Below are positions 50,302 to 59,070 of a stretch of 64,000 nucleotides of DNA, piece by piece. The translations under genes and the position numbers were made by a program. Numbering within the stretch: the stretch's first letter is position 1; each line of letters opens with the position of its first letter. The notes beneath the pieces are model-generated. The model made no database searches. It worked only from the letters and a program-made list of their open reading frames with translations, and was not told the origin of the DNA. Origin of the DNA: JAJYKC01 sp035545735 (GTDB lineage: Bacteria; Acidobacteriota; Terriglobia; Bryobacterales; Bryobacteraceae); assembly GCA_035545735.1 (NCBI GenBank), contig DASZXS010000017.1, forward strand, positions 1 through 64,000. The letters run 5' to 3'.

Positions 50302-51621
50302 TCACCGCTTCGCGGCCAGGGTACGCACCAGCGCGAGGGCCTCTTCGCGAGTGGCAATCCGGCCTTCCAGTTGAGCGTCTTCCGCCGCATCGAGCCAGGT
50401 GGAAAACTCCGGTCCCGGAGCGTATCCGGCGCGAATTAAATCGTGTCCGGTCAGCAATAGAGAGGGCTTTCGCTCCTCTGGAGACATGCTGGCAAAACGC
50501 TCCCGCGCAAAGTTGTAGCTGTGCAAACTGCGGCGGCTGCTGGCGCAATCCAGCCGGTGCAGCTCGAGATGCTGGTCAAAATGGCCGAGCCGGAAGAACC
50601 GCTTCAAAGTGCTGTCGCGCATCTGATCGATGTGCATGAAACGCATGTGATTGGCGACCAGGGCCTCCACTTGCGAGATCTGCTCGTTCGAAAACCGGAG
50701 GCGATTCATAATCCGGCGCGTGAGCTCGACACCGGCCTGCACATGCCCGTTAAAACGAATGCGGTCGGTGACCCGAAAAGTGGAGGGCTTGCCGACATCG
50801 TGCAGCAGGACACCGAGAGCGAGCTCGGGCGTGGGGTCGCGCAAACCATCCAGCATGATCAGGGTATGAGTCCAGACATCGCCTTCGGGGTGGTATTGCG
50901 GAGGCTGCTCGACGCCTTTCATCGCGCTGATCTCCGGCAGAATTTCGGCCAGCAGACCGGTTTCGTCCATCCACTCGAAGCCGCGCCGCGCTCCGCCCTC
51001 CACCAGGATGCGAACCAGTTCGTCGCGCACCCGCTCCGGTGATATCTCCCGGATCTTACCGCTGAGCTCGCGAATCGCGCCGAACGTATCCGGCTCGATA
51101 TCGAAACCCAGGCGGGCGGCAAAACGCACAGCGCGCAACATCCGCAGGCGATCTTCTTCAAAACGCCGCCGCGGGTCGCCGATGGCGCGAATCAGATGCG
51201 CTTCCAGGTCCCGCCGGCCTCCAACAAGATCGATCACGTCTTCCGAGAACGGGTCCATCATTAACCCGTTGATGGTAAAGTCGCGCCGCTCAACGTCTCG
51301 TTGGGGGTCCGTCTCGAATACCACCTGGTCCGGCCGCCGGCCATCCCTATAAACACCGTCGGTGCGGAAGGTGGCGACTTCCACCGCCGCGCTCTCGCGT
51401 GTCACGAGAACGACGCCGAACTTCGCCCCTACGAGCTTTGCGCCGGGGAATATCTCCAAAATGTGCTCCGGCGTCGCATTCGTTGAGACGTCGTAATCGT
51501 CCGGCCGCCGGCCCAGCAGGCGATCACGCACGCATCCACCGACCAGATATGCCTGAAACCCCCGCCCCTTGAGACCGGCGGCAATATCGCGAGCTAATTG
51601 TTCCGGGGAGTCCTGTGGCAT
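50302..51621 (-). CDS. cca: CCA tRNA nucleotidyltransferase / poly(A) polymerase-type enzyme with HD domain
   Basis: 439 residues. The class II nucleotidyltransferase head has AYLVGGCVRDRLLGRRPDDYD with the metal Asp pair, FGVVLV, RDFTINGLMMDP, and the neck motif RRRFEEDRLRMLRAVRFAARL. A C-terminal HD domain (about 245-330: LGVLLHDVGKPSTF, FNGHVQAGVELTRR) could give phosphatase or phosphodiesterase activity. The enzyme adds or repairs the 3' CCA end of tRNA; a pure poly(A) polymerase role cannot be excluded by sequence alone. The gene is divergent from the amino-acid permease. Confidence 0.9.
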   Translation of the reverse strand: MPQDSPEQLARDIAAGLKGRGFQAYLVGGCVRDRLLGRRPDDYDVSTNATPEHILEIFPGAKLVGAKFGVVLVTRESAAVEVATFRTDGVYRDGRRPDQVVFETDPQRDVERRDFTINGLMMDPFSEDVIDLVGGRRDLEAHLIRAIGDPRRRFEEDRLRMLRAVRFAARLGFDIEPDTFGAIRELSGKIREISPERVRDELVRILVEGGARRGFEWMDETGLLAEILPEISAMKGVEQPPQYHPEGDVWTHTLIMLDGLRDPTPELALGVLLHDVGKPSTFRVTDRIRFNGHVQAGVELTRRIMNRLRFSNEQISQVEALVANHMRFMHIDQMRDSTLKRFFRLGHFDQHLELHRLDCASSRRSLHSYNFARERFASMSPEERKPSLLLTGHDLIRAGYAPGPEFSTWLDAAEDAQLEGRIATREEALALVRTLAAKR

Positions 51622-51687
51622 GGAGGTCCGATAATCGCTACCCTATTCGTAGGATAATGCGGAAGGTCCGTGAATCCAGAACCCTGA

Positions 51688-53916
51688 ATGTCCACCGAAA
51701 GCTCTCGTGCCTCCACCAACACAAAAGTGGTGGTGGCAACCACTGTTGCTCTCTCCTTTATTAGTTTCTGGCGCGGAGCCTCGATTGTTCTAGCGGATCT
51801 CGCCTCCTCGGCATTCTATGCGGGCGGTATCGCGGAACATGCGATTGGAAAGTCCGCGGCATGGTTCGTCCTTGCCGTGATGCTTTTCAGCTTCGCCGTT
51901 CGCAGCGTTTACATGGAAAGCTGCAGCATGTTCGTGCGCGGCGGCGTGTACGTCGTCGTCCGCGACAGCATGGGCCCGTTTCTGGCGCGTATCTCCGTTT
52001 CATCCCTCGTCTTCGATTACGTGCTCACCGGGCCCATAAGCTCGGTGACGGCGGGACAGTACCTCGGGCGGTTGCTGAATGAGTTGGCAGAGCTGATCCA
52101 TCAGAACTACGCTGTGGATCCCAACTATTTCGCGGCATTTTTCGCGGTCACCGTCACCATCTACTTCTGGTGGAGCAACACCAAGGGCATACACGAGTCG
52201 AGTGGAAAAGCGCTGCGCACCATGCAGATCACGACCGTGATGGTGGTCCTGCTGCTAATTTGGTGCCCGCTGACGCTGTTGCTGAGAGGAACCATCAACT
52301 GGCCGCCGCCCCCCACGCCAGCCAACATTCATTTCGGTCCCGACGCTCTCGGGTGGTTTCAGGGGACGGTCTGGCCGGCCATTCCGATGGTGGCAATCGT
52401 CATCGCTTTCGGCCACTCCCTGCTCTCGATGAGCGGTTTCGAAACGCTGGCACAGGTCTACCGGGAGATCGCCTATCCAAAGATGAAGAATCTTAAGATC
52501 ACGGCCAACATTGTCTGCTGGTACGCCGTGATCTCGACCGGATTCATCACGGTGTTCGCCACCATGATCATTCCCGACGCGCTTCGCAAGAATTACGTGG
52601 ACAACCTCATCGGTGGACTCGCGATGAACCTGTCCGGCCCTTATCTTCTCCGGCTCGGCTTTCACGTGTTCGTCGTGGTTGTGGGCGTGCTGATTTTATC
52701 GGGGGCCGTCAACACGTCCATCATAGGAGCGAACGGCATTCTCAATCGGGTGGCGGAAGACGGAGTCCTGCTCGACTGGTTCCGCAAGCTGCACCGCAGG
52801 TTTGGCACCACGCACCGGATGATCAATCTGGTGGTCTTGCTTCAACTTGCGACCATCCTTCTCAGCCGGGGCGATGTCTACGTCCTGGGCGAAGCGTACG
52901 CGTTCGGAGTGGTCTGGAGTTTCTTTTTCAAATCTCTTGGCGTGCTGGTGCTGCGATTTCAGCGCCACGACCAGGAATATAAATTCCCGTTCAACCTGCA
53001 CGTAGGGAAGATCGAACTCCCCATCGGCCTCGCGGTCACCACGATGATTCTGGGAATGGTCGCGATCGCCAACCTTTTCTCGAAAGAGATCGCGACCAAA
53101 TTCGGACTGGCGTTCACGCTGGCCGTCTTTATTCTCTTTACGATTTCCGAGCGCGTGAATGCACGAACGCGGCGGATTTCCAAAGAAAGCAAGACGCTGG
53201 AAGAGTTCAACCTTGACCATCAGGCCAAAATCGAAACCAGTACGCTGCATGCCCGCCCGGGCTGCATCCTGGTGGCTGCCCGTGATTTTCACCGTCTGGA
53301 CCACCTGAAGCGAATCCTCGGGAAAACCAATCTCCGCCGTCACGACATTGTTGTGATGACCGTTCGCACCATCTCCGCCGGCGCGGGGGAATATCAGCTC
53401 AGCGACGACCAGATCTTCAGCGACTATGAGCGGGAGTTATTCAGCCACGTCGTGGAGATGGCCGAAAAAGAAGGGAAACCGGTTGAACTGCTGGTGGTAC
53501 CGGCAGTGAACCCGTTTGACGCAATGGTGCAGACCGCCGCAAAGCTTCAGGCTTCGCGCCTGGTCACCGGGGTGTCGGTCACCATGGCGTCTGAGGAGCT
53601 AGCCCGCAGGATCGGCCTGGCGTGGGAGAGCCTGCCGGAGCCGCGTCACCCGTTTTCGCTGGAAGTACTGAGCCCGGACCGTCCCCCGAGCTATGTAAAC
53701 CTGGGGCCGCATCCTCCCCGGCTATGGCCGGAGGATGTCGATCGCCTGCACGATATTTGGCTCAACCTGACCCAGACCACGCACTTCGGGTCGAAGCTTC
53801 ACCACCGCGACGTGGTAGGGCTGGCGCTGCGGAGGCTTGAAAAAGAACTGGACTCACCGGAGCGGGAACAAGTGCTCGGTGACCTGAGCGAGGAAACGCG
53901 CTCCCATCACGAATAG
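51688..53916 (+). CDS. APC-family amino-acid permease with cytoplasmic C-terminal domain
   Basis: 742 residues. About twelve helices fill residues 14-500, starting VVVATTVALSFISFWRGAS; the second helix region has YMESCSMFVRGGVYVVVRDSMG, matching the APC superfamily. A helix-rich soluble tail (about 505-742) contains CILVAARDFHRLDHLKRIL and LVTGVSVTMASEELARRIG, with alternating strands and helices reminiscent of a universal-stress-protein fold. A fused USP-like domain occurs in other bacterial APC transporters and may regulate transport through nucleotide binding, which is inference. Substrate unknown. It ends 4 bp from the convergent zinc-ribbon gene. Confidence 0.85.
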   Translation: MSTESSRASTNTKVVVATTVALSFISFWRGASIVLADLASSAFYAGGIAEHAIGKSAAWFVLAVMLFSFAVRSVYMESCSMFVRGGVYVVVRDSMGPFLARISVSSLVFDYVLTGPISSVTAGQYLGRLLNELAELIHQNYAVDPNYFAAFFAVTVTIYFWWSNTKGIHESSGKALRTMQITTVMVVLLLIWCPLTLLLRGTINWPPPPTPANIHFGPDALGWFQGTVWPAIPMVAIVIAFGHSLLSMSGFETLAQVYREIAYPKMKNLKITANIVCWYAVISTGFITVFATMIIPDALRKNYVDNLIGGLAMNLSGPYLLRLGFHVFVVVVGVLILSGAVNTSIIGANGILNRVAEDGVLLDWFRKLHRRFGTTHRMINLVVLLQLATILLSRGDVYVLGEAYAFGVVWSFFFKSLGVLVLRFQRHDQEYKFPFNLHVGKIELPIGLAVTTMILGMVAIANLFSKEIATKFGLAFTLAVFILFTISERVNARTRRISKESKTLEEFNLDHQAKIETSTLHARPGCILVAARDFHRLDHLKRILGKTNLRRHDIVVMTVRTISAGAGEYQLSDDQIFSDYERELFSHVVEMAEKEGKPVELLVVPAVNPFDAMVQTAAKLQASRLVTGVSVTMASEELARRIGLAWESLPEPRHPFSLEVLSPDRPPSYVNLGPHPPRLWPEDVDRLHDIWLNLTQTTHFGSKLHHRDVVGLALRRLEKELDSPEREQVLGDLSEETRSHHE

Positions 53917-53920
53917 CGGC

Positions 53921-54244
53921 TCAGGCCTTCTTGCTTCGAGCCTTTTTCTTGGGGGCCGGAACGTCCTCTGCCACGGCCGCCACTTCCGCTTCGACAGGAA
54001 CCTCTGGTTCGCTCTCGGTGGGGGGCGCGACGCCCGCCAGAACCTCGCGGAACAACTCCTGCTTTTTCAGGTCTTTCTTCGAGGGCGGCGCCTGTTCGCG
54101 GCGGTAGTCGTGATCGTTGTAACACGTCCGGCAGCGCACTTTAGCCGGCTCGGCGTTCACCAGCGAAACCACCGAATGGTTCGTAAGGCGACGGCACTTC
54201 ACGCAAAAATCGTCGATTACGTCTCCCAGGCGAAAGTCAGACAT
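53921..54244 (-). CDS. small zinc-ribbon-like protein
   Basis: 107 residues from the ATG at 54244; the frame continues upstream to 54427, but the MSDFRLGDVIDDFCVKCRR start fits the conserved core. Two C-x2-C pairs, FCVKC and RCRTC, about 28 residues apart, form a probable four-Cys zinc site, followed by the basic segment YRREQAPPSKKDLKKQ and an acidic-then-Lys-rich tail (EVPVEAEVAAVAEDV, PKKKARSKKA). Small proteins with this core are frequent in acidobacteria and deltaproteobacteria. Possibly nucleic-acid binding; function unknown. Confidence 0.7.
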   Translation of the reverse strand: MSDFRLGDVIDDFCVKCRRLTNHSVVSLVNAEPAKVRCRTCYNDHDYRREQAPPSKKDLKKQELFREVLAGVAPPTESEPEVPVEAEVAAVAEDVPAPKKKARSKKA

Positions 54245-54541
54245 GGCGAACCAGCACGAATTACAAGGATATACCAGCCGGGCATCCTCCGCACTGGCCA
54301 ACCCTAAACCGGGATAGCCGGGAGCTGGCGAGAATGCCCGGACTCCATCATCGTGCGGGTATGATGGACTTCTACGAAACCAACTACCGGCAACAGCGCC
54401 TACCATTCTGGAGAGAATATCGAACATCCGCCGCGCATTCCGCGAACGTGCGCTTCGCTGTTTGCTTTCGCGGCGGCGGTTTTAGCTCTGCGCGGCCCTC
54501 TGTTCGCGCAAGACCCGCCCGGCGCAGGCCGACTGGAGAAG

Positions 54542-56419
54542 ATGGTGGACAACTATCTCTCCGGTGTGGCGCGAAAACAGTGGGAACGCCGCGACTCCCT
54601 GATCGCCGCAATCAAGACTCCGCAACAGGTCAACGCGCGCCAGGAATATATTCGAGCCACACTACACAGGGAGGTTGGCGAATTTCCCGCGAAGACCCCG
54701 CTTCGCGCACAAATCACCGGGACCTTGGATCGCGGCGGCTACACGGTGGAAAAACTAGTTTACGAAAGCATGCCGCATTTCTACGTGACGGCGAACGTCT
54801 ATGTCCCGAAGGCGGGGCGCGCGCCTCACGCCGCCGTGGTTGGAGTGGCGGGGCACAGCGGCGACGGTAAGGCGTACGGGCAATATCAGTCGGTCTGGAT
54901 CTCACTCGCCAGGCGCGGCATCATCGTGCTGGCGATCGATCCGCCGGGGCAGGGAGAAAGATCCGAATATCTCGACGCGAGCGGAAAACCTGCGCTCGGC
55001 AGCAGCGGCACAGGCGAGCATATGATGGCCGGCCTCCAGTGCCTGCTCACCGGCACCAATATCGCGCGCTATTTCATTTGGGACGCCATGCGCGGCGTCG
55101 ATTATCTGCTGACCCGCCCCGATGTCGATCCCTCCAGGATCGGAGCCGCCGGAAACTCGGGAGGCGGGACGCAATCCACCTATCTGGCGGCATTTGATCC
55201 ACGGATTGCCGCCGCGGCGCCTTCCTGCTACATCACGTCCTGGCAGACGTTGTGGCCCGCCTCCGGGCCGCAGGATTCCGAGCAGGTCCTCGCGAATTTC
55301 CTCCGTGACGGTCTGGATTTTCCGGATTTTCTGATCGCCTTCGCGCCCAAGCCCATTCAGATAGGAACTGCAACTCAGGATTTCTTCCCAATTGCCGGCG
55401 CGCGCGCAACCTATGCCCAAGCGCAACGGATATTCGCGCTGCTCGGCGCCGGCGATCACGCGGGCTATTTTGAGTTTGACGACCAGCATGGCTGGTCCCA
55501 GCCGCGCCGGGAGGCGGCCTATCGATGGTTCACGCGGTGGCTTCAGAGCCAAGAGGACGACAGGCGCGAAGAAACCCTGACGCTTGACAGCCCGGCGGAC
55601 CTTCACGCAACCAAGACCGGCCAGGTGCAAACGAGCTACCCCGGCGCCCAGACCGTGCAATCGTTAAACGCAGCTTTGGCCGCGAGCTTGGAAACCCGGC
55701 GCGGACGGGCCGGGAGCCGCAGCCTGGCTCGTCTGCTGCGAACGGACTTGGCTCTCCCGAGCGGCCCGGTGCAGCCTTCCACGAGAAAGCTATCCGAGGT
55801 TTCGCGCGGTGCACTGAAGATCGAGGAACTTGAGATTCATCCCGAGGATGAGATCACGGTCCCCGCGCTTGCGTTCGTTCCGCCGGGCGGAGAGGAACGG
55901 AAGCGCGCCGTCCTCTACCTTAATCAAGACGGCAAAGCGGCGGATGCCGCGGAGGGCGGGGCGATTGAGCAGCTTGCCGCCCAGGGAGCTATTGTTCTGG
56001 CAATCGATCCTCGCGGATGGGGCGAGAGTGCGCCGGCGGCGGCAGGGAGCGGCGGCCATAAGGACGCCTACCAATTGGCGATGCGGGGCATTCTGACGGG
56101 CAAGCCTCTGCCGGGAATGCAGACCTACGATGTACTCAACGCCCTAAGCTATTTGGCCTCGCGCCCCGACGTGGACCGGCGTCGTATTTCGATCCAAACC
56201 AAAGGAACCGCCGCGGCGATATTGGGGATCTACGCCGGCGTGCTGGAGCCCCGCGTCGCTCGCGTCGTCAGCGACACGACCCCTGACTCGTTTCTCGCCA
56301 TTTGCCGGATGAAGACTCACGGGGACATTGCCGGAATGATTGTGCCCGGGATTCTACGCGACCTGGACCTTCCCGACCTCATTCATCTCTTGGGAACCCG
56401 CTTCCGCGCCATCCCTTAG
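54542..56419 (+). CDS. exported alpha/beta-hydrolase, acetyl-xylan-esterase-like
   Basis: 625 residues from the first ATG (54542), but in the same frame the 28 codons before it read as a Sec signal (LFAFAAAVLALRGPLFAQ), so the true start is upstream; no ATG, GTG or TTG lies between the stop at 54362 and 54542, only CTG 54458 or ATT/ATC codons. The first hydrolase domain (about 80-350) has GVAGHSGDG, ILAIDPPGQGERSEY and the nucleophile elbow GAAGNSGGGTQ, with later FDDQHGWS for His. A second, degenerate hydrolase-like half follows (about 420-620, VLAIDPRGWGESAP). Likely a secreted carbohydrate or acyl esterase; substrate unknown. Confidence 0.82.
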   Translation: MVDNYLSGVARKQWERRDSLIAAIKTPQQVNARQEYIRATLHREVGEFPAKTPLRAQITGTLDRGGYTVEKLVYESMPHFYVTANVYVPKAGRAPHAAVVGVAGHSGDGKAYGQYQSVWISLARRGIIVLAIDPPGQGERSEYLDASGKPALGSSGTGEHMMAGLQCLLTGTNIARYFIWDAMRGVDYLLTRPDVDPSRIGAAGNSGGGTQSTYLAAFDPRIAAAAPSCYITSWQTLWPASGPQDSEQVLANFLRDGLDFPDFLIAFAPKPIQIGTATQDFFPIAGARATYAQAQRIFALLGAGDHAGYFEFDDQHGWSQPRREAAYRWFTRWLQSQEDDRREETLTLDSPADLHATKTGQVQTSYPGAQTVQSLNAALAASLETRRGRAGSRSLARLLRTDLALPSGPVQPSTRKLSEVSRGALKIEELEIHPEDEITVPALAFVPPGGEERKRAVLYLNQDGKAADAAEGGAIEQLAAQGAIVLAIDPRGWGESAPAAAGSGGHKDAYQLAMRGILTGKPLPGMQTYDVLNALSYLASRPDVDRRRISIQTKGTAAAILGIYAGVLEPRVARVVSDTTPDSFLAICRMKTHGDIAGMIVPGILRDLDLPDLIHLLGTRFRAIP

Positions 56420-57021
56420 AGCGGCGGCCCGACAGCCGGGGCCTGCGGTCTCGCGCCCCCTCGAAACAGACCTCGCAGCGCCCGGAAAATTTTAGGGATG
56501 AACCAAAGCGCGAAAAGCACGAAAAGGGTGACCACAACCAGGATTACGATCGGGTGGAACGCCATGAGTCCGGCGGAGCCGAACGTGATCGCATCCTCAA
56601 TCAGGCTGAGAGCAATGTTGGAGAACGGCTCCGGCGATACATTGGCCGCCACGCGAGTGGCCGCCTTGGCTCCGTGGGAACTGAGCGCGACTCCGCCGCC
56701 GGCGAGCAGCGCAAGCAGACGGACGGACGGGTCAAAATTCGCAAAGGCGGATGCAGCCAGAATTGCTCCCGCAGGGACCCGAATGAAGGTGTGGATACCG
56801 TCCCAAATGGAATCGACGGCCGGGATTTTGTCGGCGATGAACTCGATCGCATAGAGCACGGCGGCCGCGGCGAGCACCCAGGTGTTGCGGAGCATCGCGA
56901 GCTCTCCCGGCAGGCTGACCAGGTGAAAGCGCTGCAGCAGCCCGAGTGTCAGAACCGCCGCGTAGAGATTGATGCCGGACAGCCAGGCAGAGCCCATCGC
57001 GAAACCGAGCGTGGACAGCAC
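56416..57021 (-). CDS. DUF4126 membrane protein
   Basis: 201 residues with about four to five hydrophobic segments (1-25, 45-65, 80-105, 150-180). The DUF4126 signature is visible: MGSAWLSGINLYAAVLTLGLLQRF, YAIEFIADKIPAVDSIWDGIHTFIRVPAGAILAA, and GGGVALSSHGAKAATRVAANVSPEPFSN. The function of this family is not known. It begins 3 bp after the TPR gene on the same strand and shares a 4 bp overlap with the esterase gene, with which it converges. Confidence 0.9.
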   Translation of the reverse strand: MLSTLGFAMGSAWLSGINLYAAVLTLGLLQRFHLVSLPGELAMLRNTWVLAAAAVLYAIEFIADKIPAVDSIWDGIHTFIRVPAGAILAASAFANFDPSVRLLALLAGGGVALSSHGAKAATRVAANVSPEPFSNIALSLIEDAITFGSAGLMAFHPIVILVVVTLFVLFALWFIPKIFRALRGLFRGGARPQAPAVGPPL

Positions 57022-57024
57022 CCT

Positions 57025-58026
57025 TTATTTTCTCCCGCCCATTTCCGTTCGAATGACCCGCACGTTCGCAGCCGCTTGATTTTGAAATGGTCCCTTGATG
57101 CCGGCGGCCCGTTGGGAGAACTTAAGTGCATCCTGCAATAGCGCTTTGTTACGGCCGCTCTTGGCAAGTTTGTAGTCCGCGAGCCCCAAATTGAAGAGAG
57201 CCACTCCCAGGTACTGATCGTTTCCCTCAATCAACGGCACCGCTTGGCGAAGACTCTTGTCGGCTTCGGCAAATTTGCTTTGTGCGCTATAAGCTATCCC
57301 CGCATACCAGTGAGCCAGACCCAACTTGGTGTTCTTTTGCTTCTCCCAATCCGCATCGGCGACTCCGTCGGGCTTCTTCTGCGCGTTGAGGACCTCCACC
57401 AGCTTTCCGGCATGTTCGGCTGCCTTGGCATTTTCCTTATGGCTCAGGCTGTAGTCCGCCGCGATGAGCAGCGCATCGTCGCAGTCTGGATTATTGACAA
57501 GAATCCGCTCGGCCGCGGGTCCTGCTTCACTGGCGCGCCCGCCTTGCTGAAGCGCGTGCAGGTAAGGCCCGGCGGCTCTTTCCAAATACTGGCTCTTGGG
57601 ATTCTGCTGTTCCAGGGCGGTGAAGAGATTGATGATGTCGGCCGGAGCCGTGCTCTGTGTGGCCGCCGCGAAGAGAGAATATTCGGTGTATACATCGACC
57701 TGGCGGGCATAATCAGCCTGCCGTTTGCCTTCGTCGTCATTTTTGGCATTTTGAACGATGCTGCGCGCGATCCGCGAACTTTCGGTCGCCCATTTGCGAA
57801 TCCCCTCGGCATCTTTCTTGCCCTCCGACGCTTTCAGATTGTTGTACGCAAGCCCCAAATTGGCGGGATCCTGGGCCAAACCCTTCACGCCGGCGTCGAT
57901 CGCCTTATCGTAGTCCTTCGAGGAAAGGTATCCGCTCTGCAACTGGGCGTAATCCGGCGCCTGCGCCAGCGACCCGGACGGACAAAGCGCGAACAGTAAA
58001 AGCGATCCCCAATACGCGTGCTTCAT
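57025..58026 (-). CDS. exported TPR protein
   Basis: 333 residues with a signal peptide (MKHAYWGSLLLFALCPSGSLAQA). The mature protein is helical with TPR-like units, for example at about 30-60 (YAQLQSGYLSSKDYDKAIDAG), 190-225, 260-300 (AHWYAGIAYSAQSKFAEADKSLRQA) and 295-320 (YLGVALFNLGLADYKLA). It should act as an extracytoplasmic scaffold. It follows the Kdo-hydroxylase-like gene by 63 bp and precedes the DUF4126 gene by 3 bp. Partner unknown. Confidence 0.8.
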   Translation of the reverse strand: MKHAYWGSLLLFALCPSGSLAQAPDYAQLQSGYLSSKDYDKAIDAGVKGLAQDPANLGLAYNNLKASEGKKDAEGIRKWATESSRIARSIVQNAKNDDEGKRQADYARQVDVYTEYSLFAAATQSTAPADIINLFTALEQQNPKSQYLERAAGPYLHALQQGGRASEAGPAAERILVNNPDCDDALLIAADYSLSHKENAKAAEHAGKLVEVLNAQKKPDGVADADWEKQKNTKLGLAHWYAGIAYSAQSKFAEADKSLRQAVPLIEGNDQYLGVALFNLGLADYKLAKSGRNKALLQDALKFSQRAAGIKGPFQNQAAANVRVIRTEMGGRK

Positions 58027-58089
58027 GGCAGCCTCCTATAGGGGGTCAATCTACCACAGTGGAATGGCGCGTGCGCTTGGGGTTTGGAG

Positions 58090-58983
58090 CTAGAACGTAA
58101 GGCTGGTTTGCGCCATGCGCTCCAGAATACTCGACGGCGCGCGCGCGGGAGTTTCAAGGCTGCCGCGCGCAATGAGATAGGTCTGCTCCAACGCGAACTG
58201 CCCGGAAAGCACAGAATGCGGAACGACGTCTGTGAAGACCATCCAAGTCGCTTGCGGCGGAAACTCAAACCGGTATTTTGTGCAGCCGTCCTGGTACGCC
58301 CGGCTGAACTTCAAATAATCGTGGAAACCCAGCATGAAACGGTCGTATGGCGTGCGGGGAACGACGGGCAATTTCAGATTATGCAGAGTGGCGGCCGCGC
58401 CGTACCCGAACCGGGCAAAGGGAGACCGGGACCGGGCGACGATCCGGCCGAGGCCGGCGTCGGCGGCATACCGGTCCGCGATCGCTTCAAAAGGATCGGA
58501 GATATTCCAGACGCGCGGCTGCGACGGGTTGATATTCGTAAAAACCCTAAGGATCAGGTCGCCATTCGTCGGGCGGGTTGGAAAGGCATCGACATGCAGC
58601 AAGTCATTGCGCTTTTTTACCGGCAAATCGCGCCCGCGCTCTTCCTGCGGACGGAAGCTCGCGTAGTCCATGCGCCGGCCCACCTTGTAACGAGGCATCA
58701 TCTCATCGAGAAATTCCGTGATCGAGGCCGAATACGACTTCAGGATCGCCTTGAGCCGCGCCCCGGTTTCGGGCCGGTCCTTATCGAACCCTGCGACCTT
58801 ATCCTGAGCCGGCTTATACGAAATGTTCTTGTGAAAGCCGCCGCCTGTCTGACGGACGCTCAGCAGAAATTCGCGATCCTCAGCCGGAAGGATGGGGGTG
58901 TCGGGGAAGAGCAAAACGCCTCCGGATTCGAGCGTCGAATATCGCTTTCCCGGATTGGCCCGGCCGTCAACAAGTTCCGCCAT
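58090..58983 (-). CDS. Kdo-hydroxylase-family Fe(II)/2-oxoglutarate oxygenase candidate
   Basis: 297 residues. The pattern HVDAFPTRPTNGDLILRVF has the H-x-D of the facial iron triad, and VPHSVLSGQFALEQTYLI contains the distal His and the Gln that end the site. The block GGGFHKNISYKP near the N-terminus is also characteristic of the Kdo hydroxylase (KdoO) family. Family members hydroxylate position 3 of Kdo in the inner core of lipopolysaccharide. That fits an outer membrane with lipid A and Kdo, but I see no other LPS gene in the window. The alternative is a closely related dioxygenase of other target. Confidence 0.8.
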   Translation of the reverse strand: MAELVDGRANPGKRYSTLESGGVLLFPDTPILPAEDREFLLSVRQTGGGFHKNISYKPAQDKVAGFDKDRPETGARLKAILKSYSASITEFLDEMMPRYKVGRRMDYASFRPQEERGRDLPVKKRNDLLHVDAFPTRPTNGDLILRVFTNINPSQPRVWNISDPFEAIADRYAADAGLGRIVARSRSPFARFGYGAAATLHNLKLPVVPRTPYDRFMLGFHDYLKFSRAYQDGCTKYRFEFPPQATWMVFTDVVPHSVLSGQFALEQTYLIARGSLETPARAPSSILERMAQTSLTF

Positions 58984-59070
58984 GATCTCACTTCATGGTA
59001 ACCGTTCGCTGGATAGTCGATTTCCACTATTGCCCGCCCCGGGCGGAATGGATAACGTAGAACGATCCTT

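Noticed and set aside
54362..54364. TGA upstream of the esterase as a second Sec codon
   Set aside because: It lies before the signal peptide, has no Cys-motif context and no convincing hairpin; it is an ordinary upstream stop.
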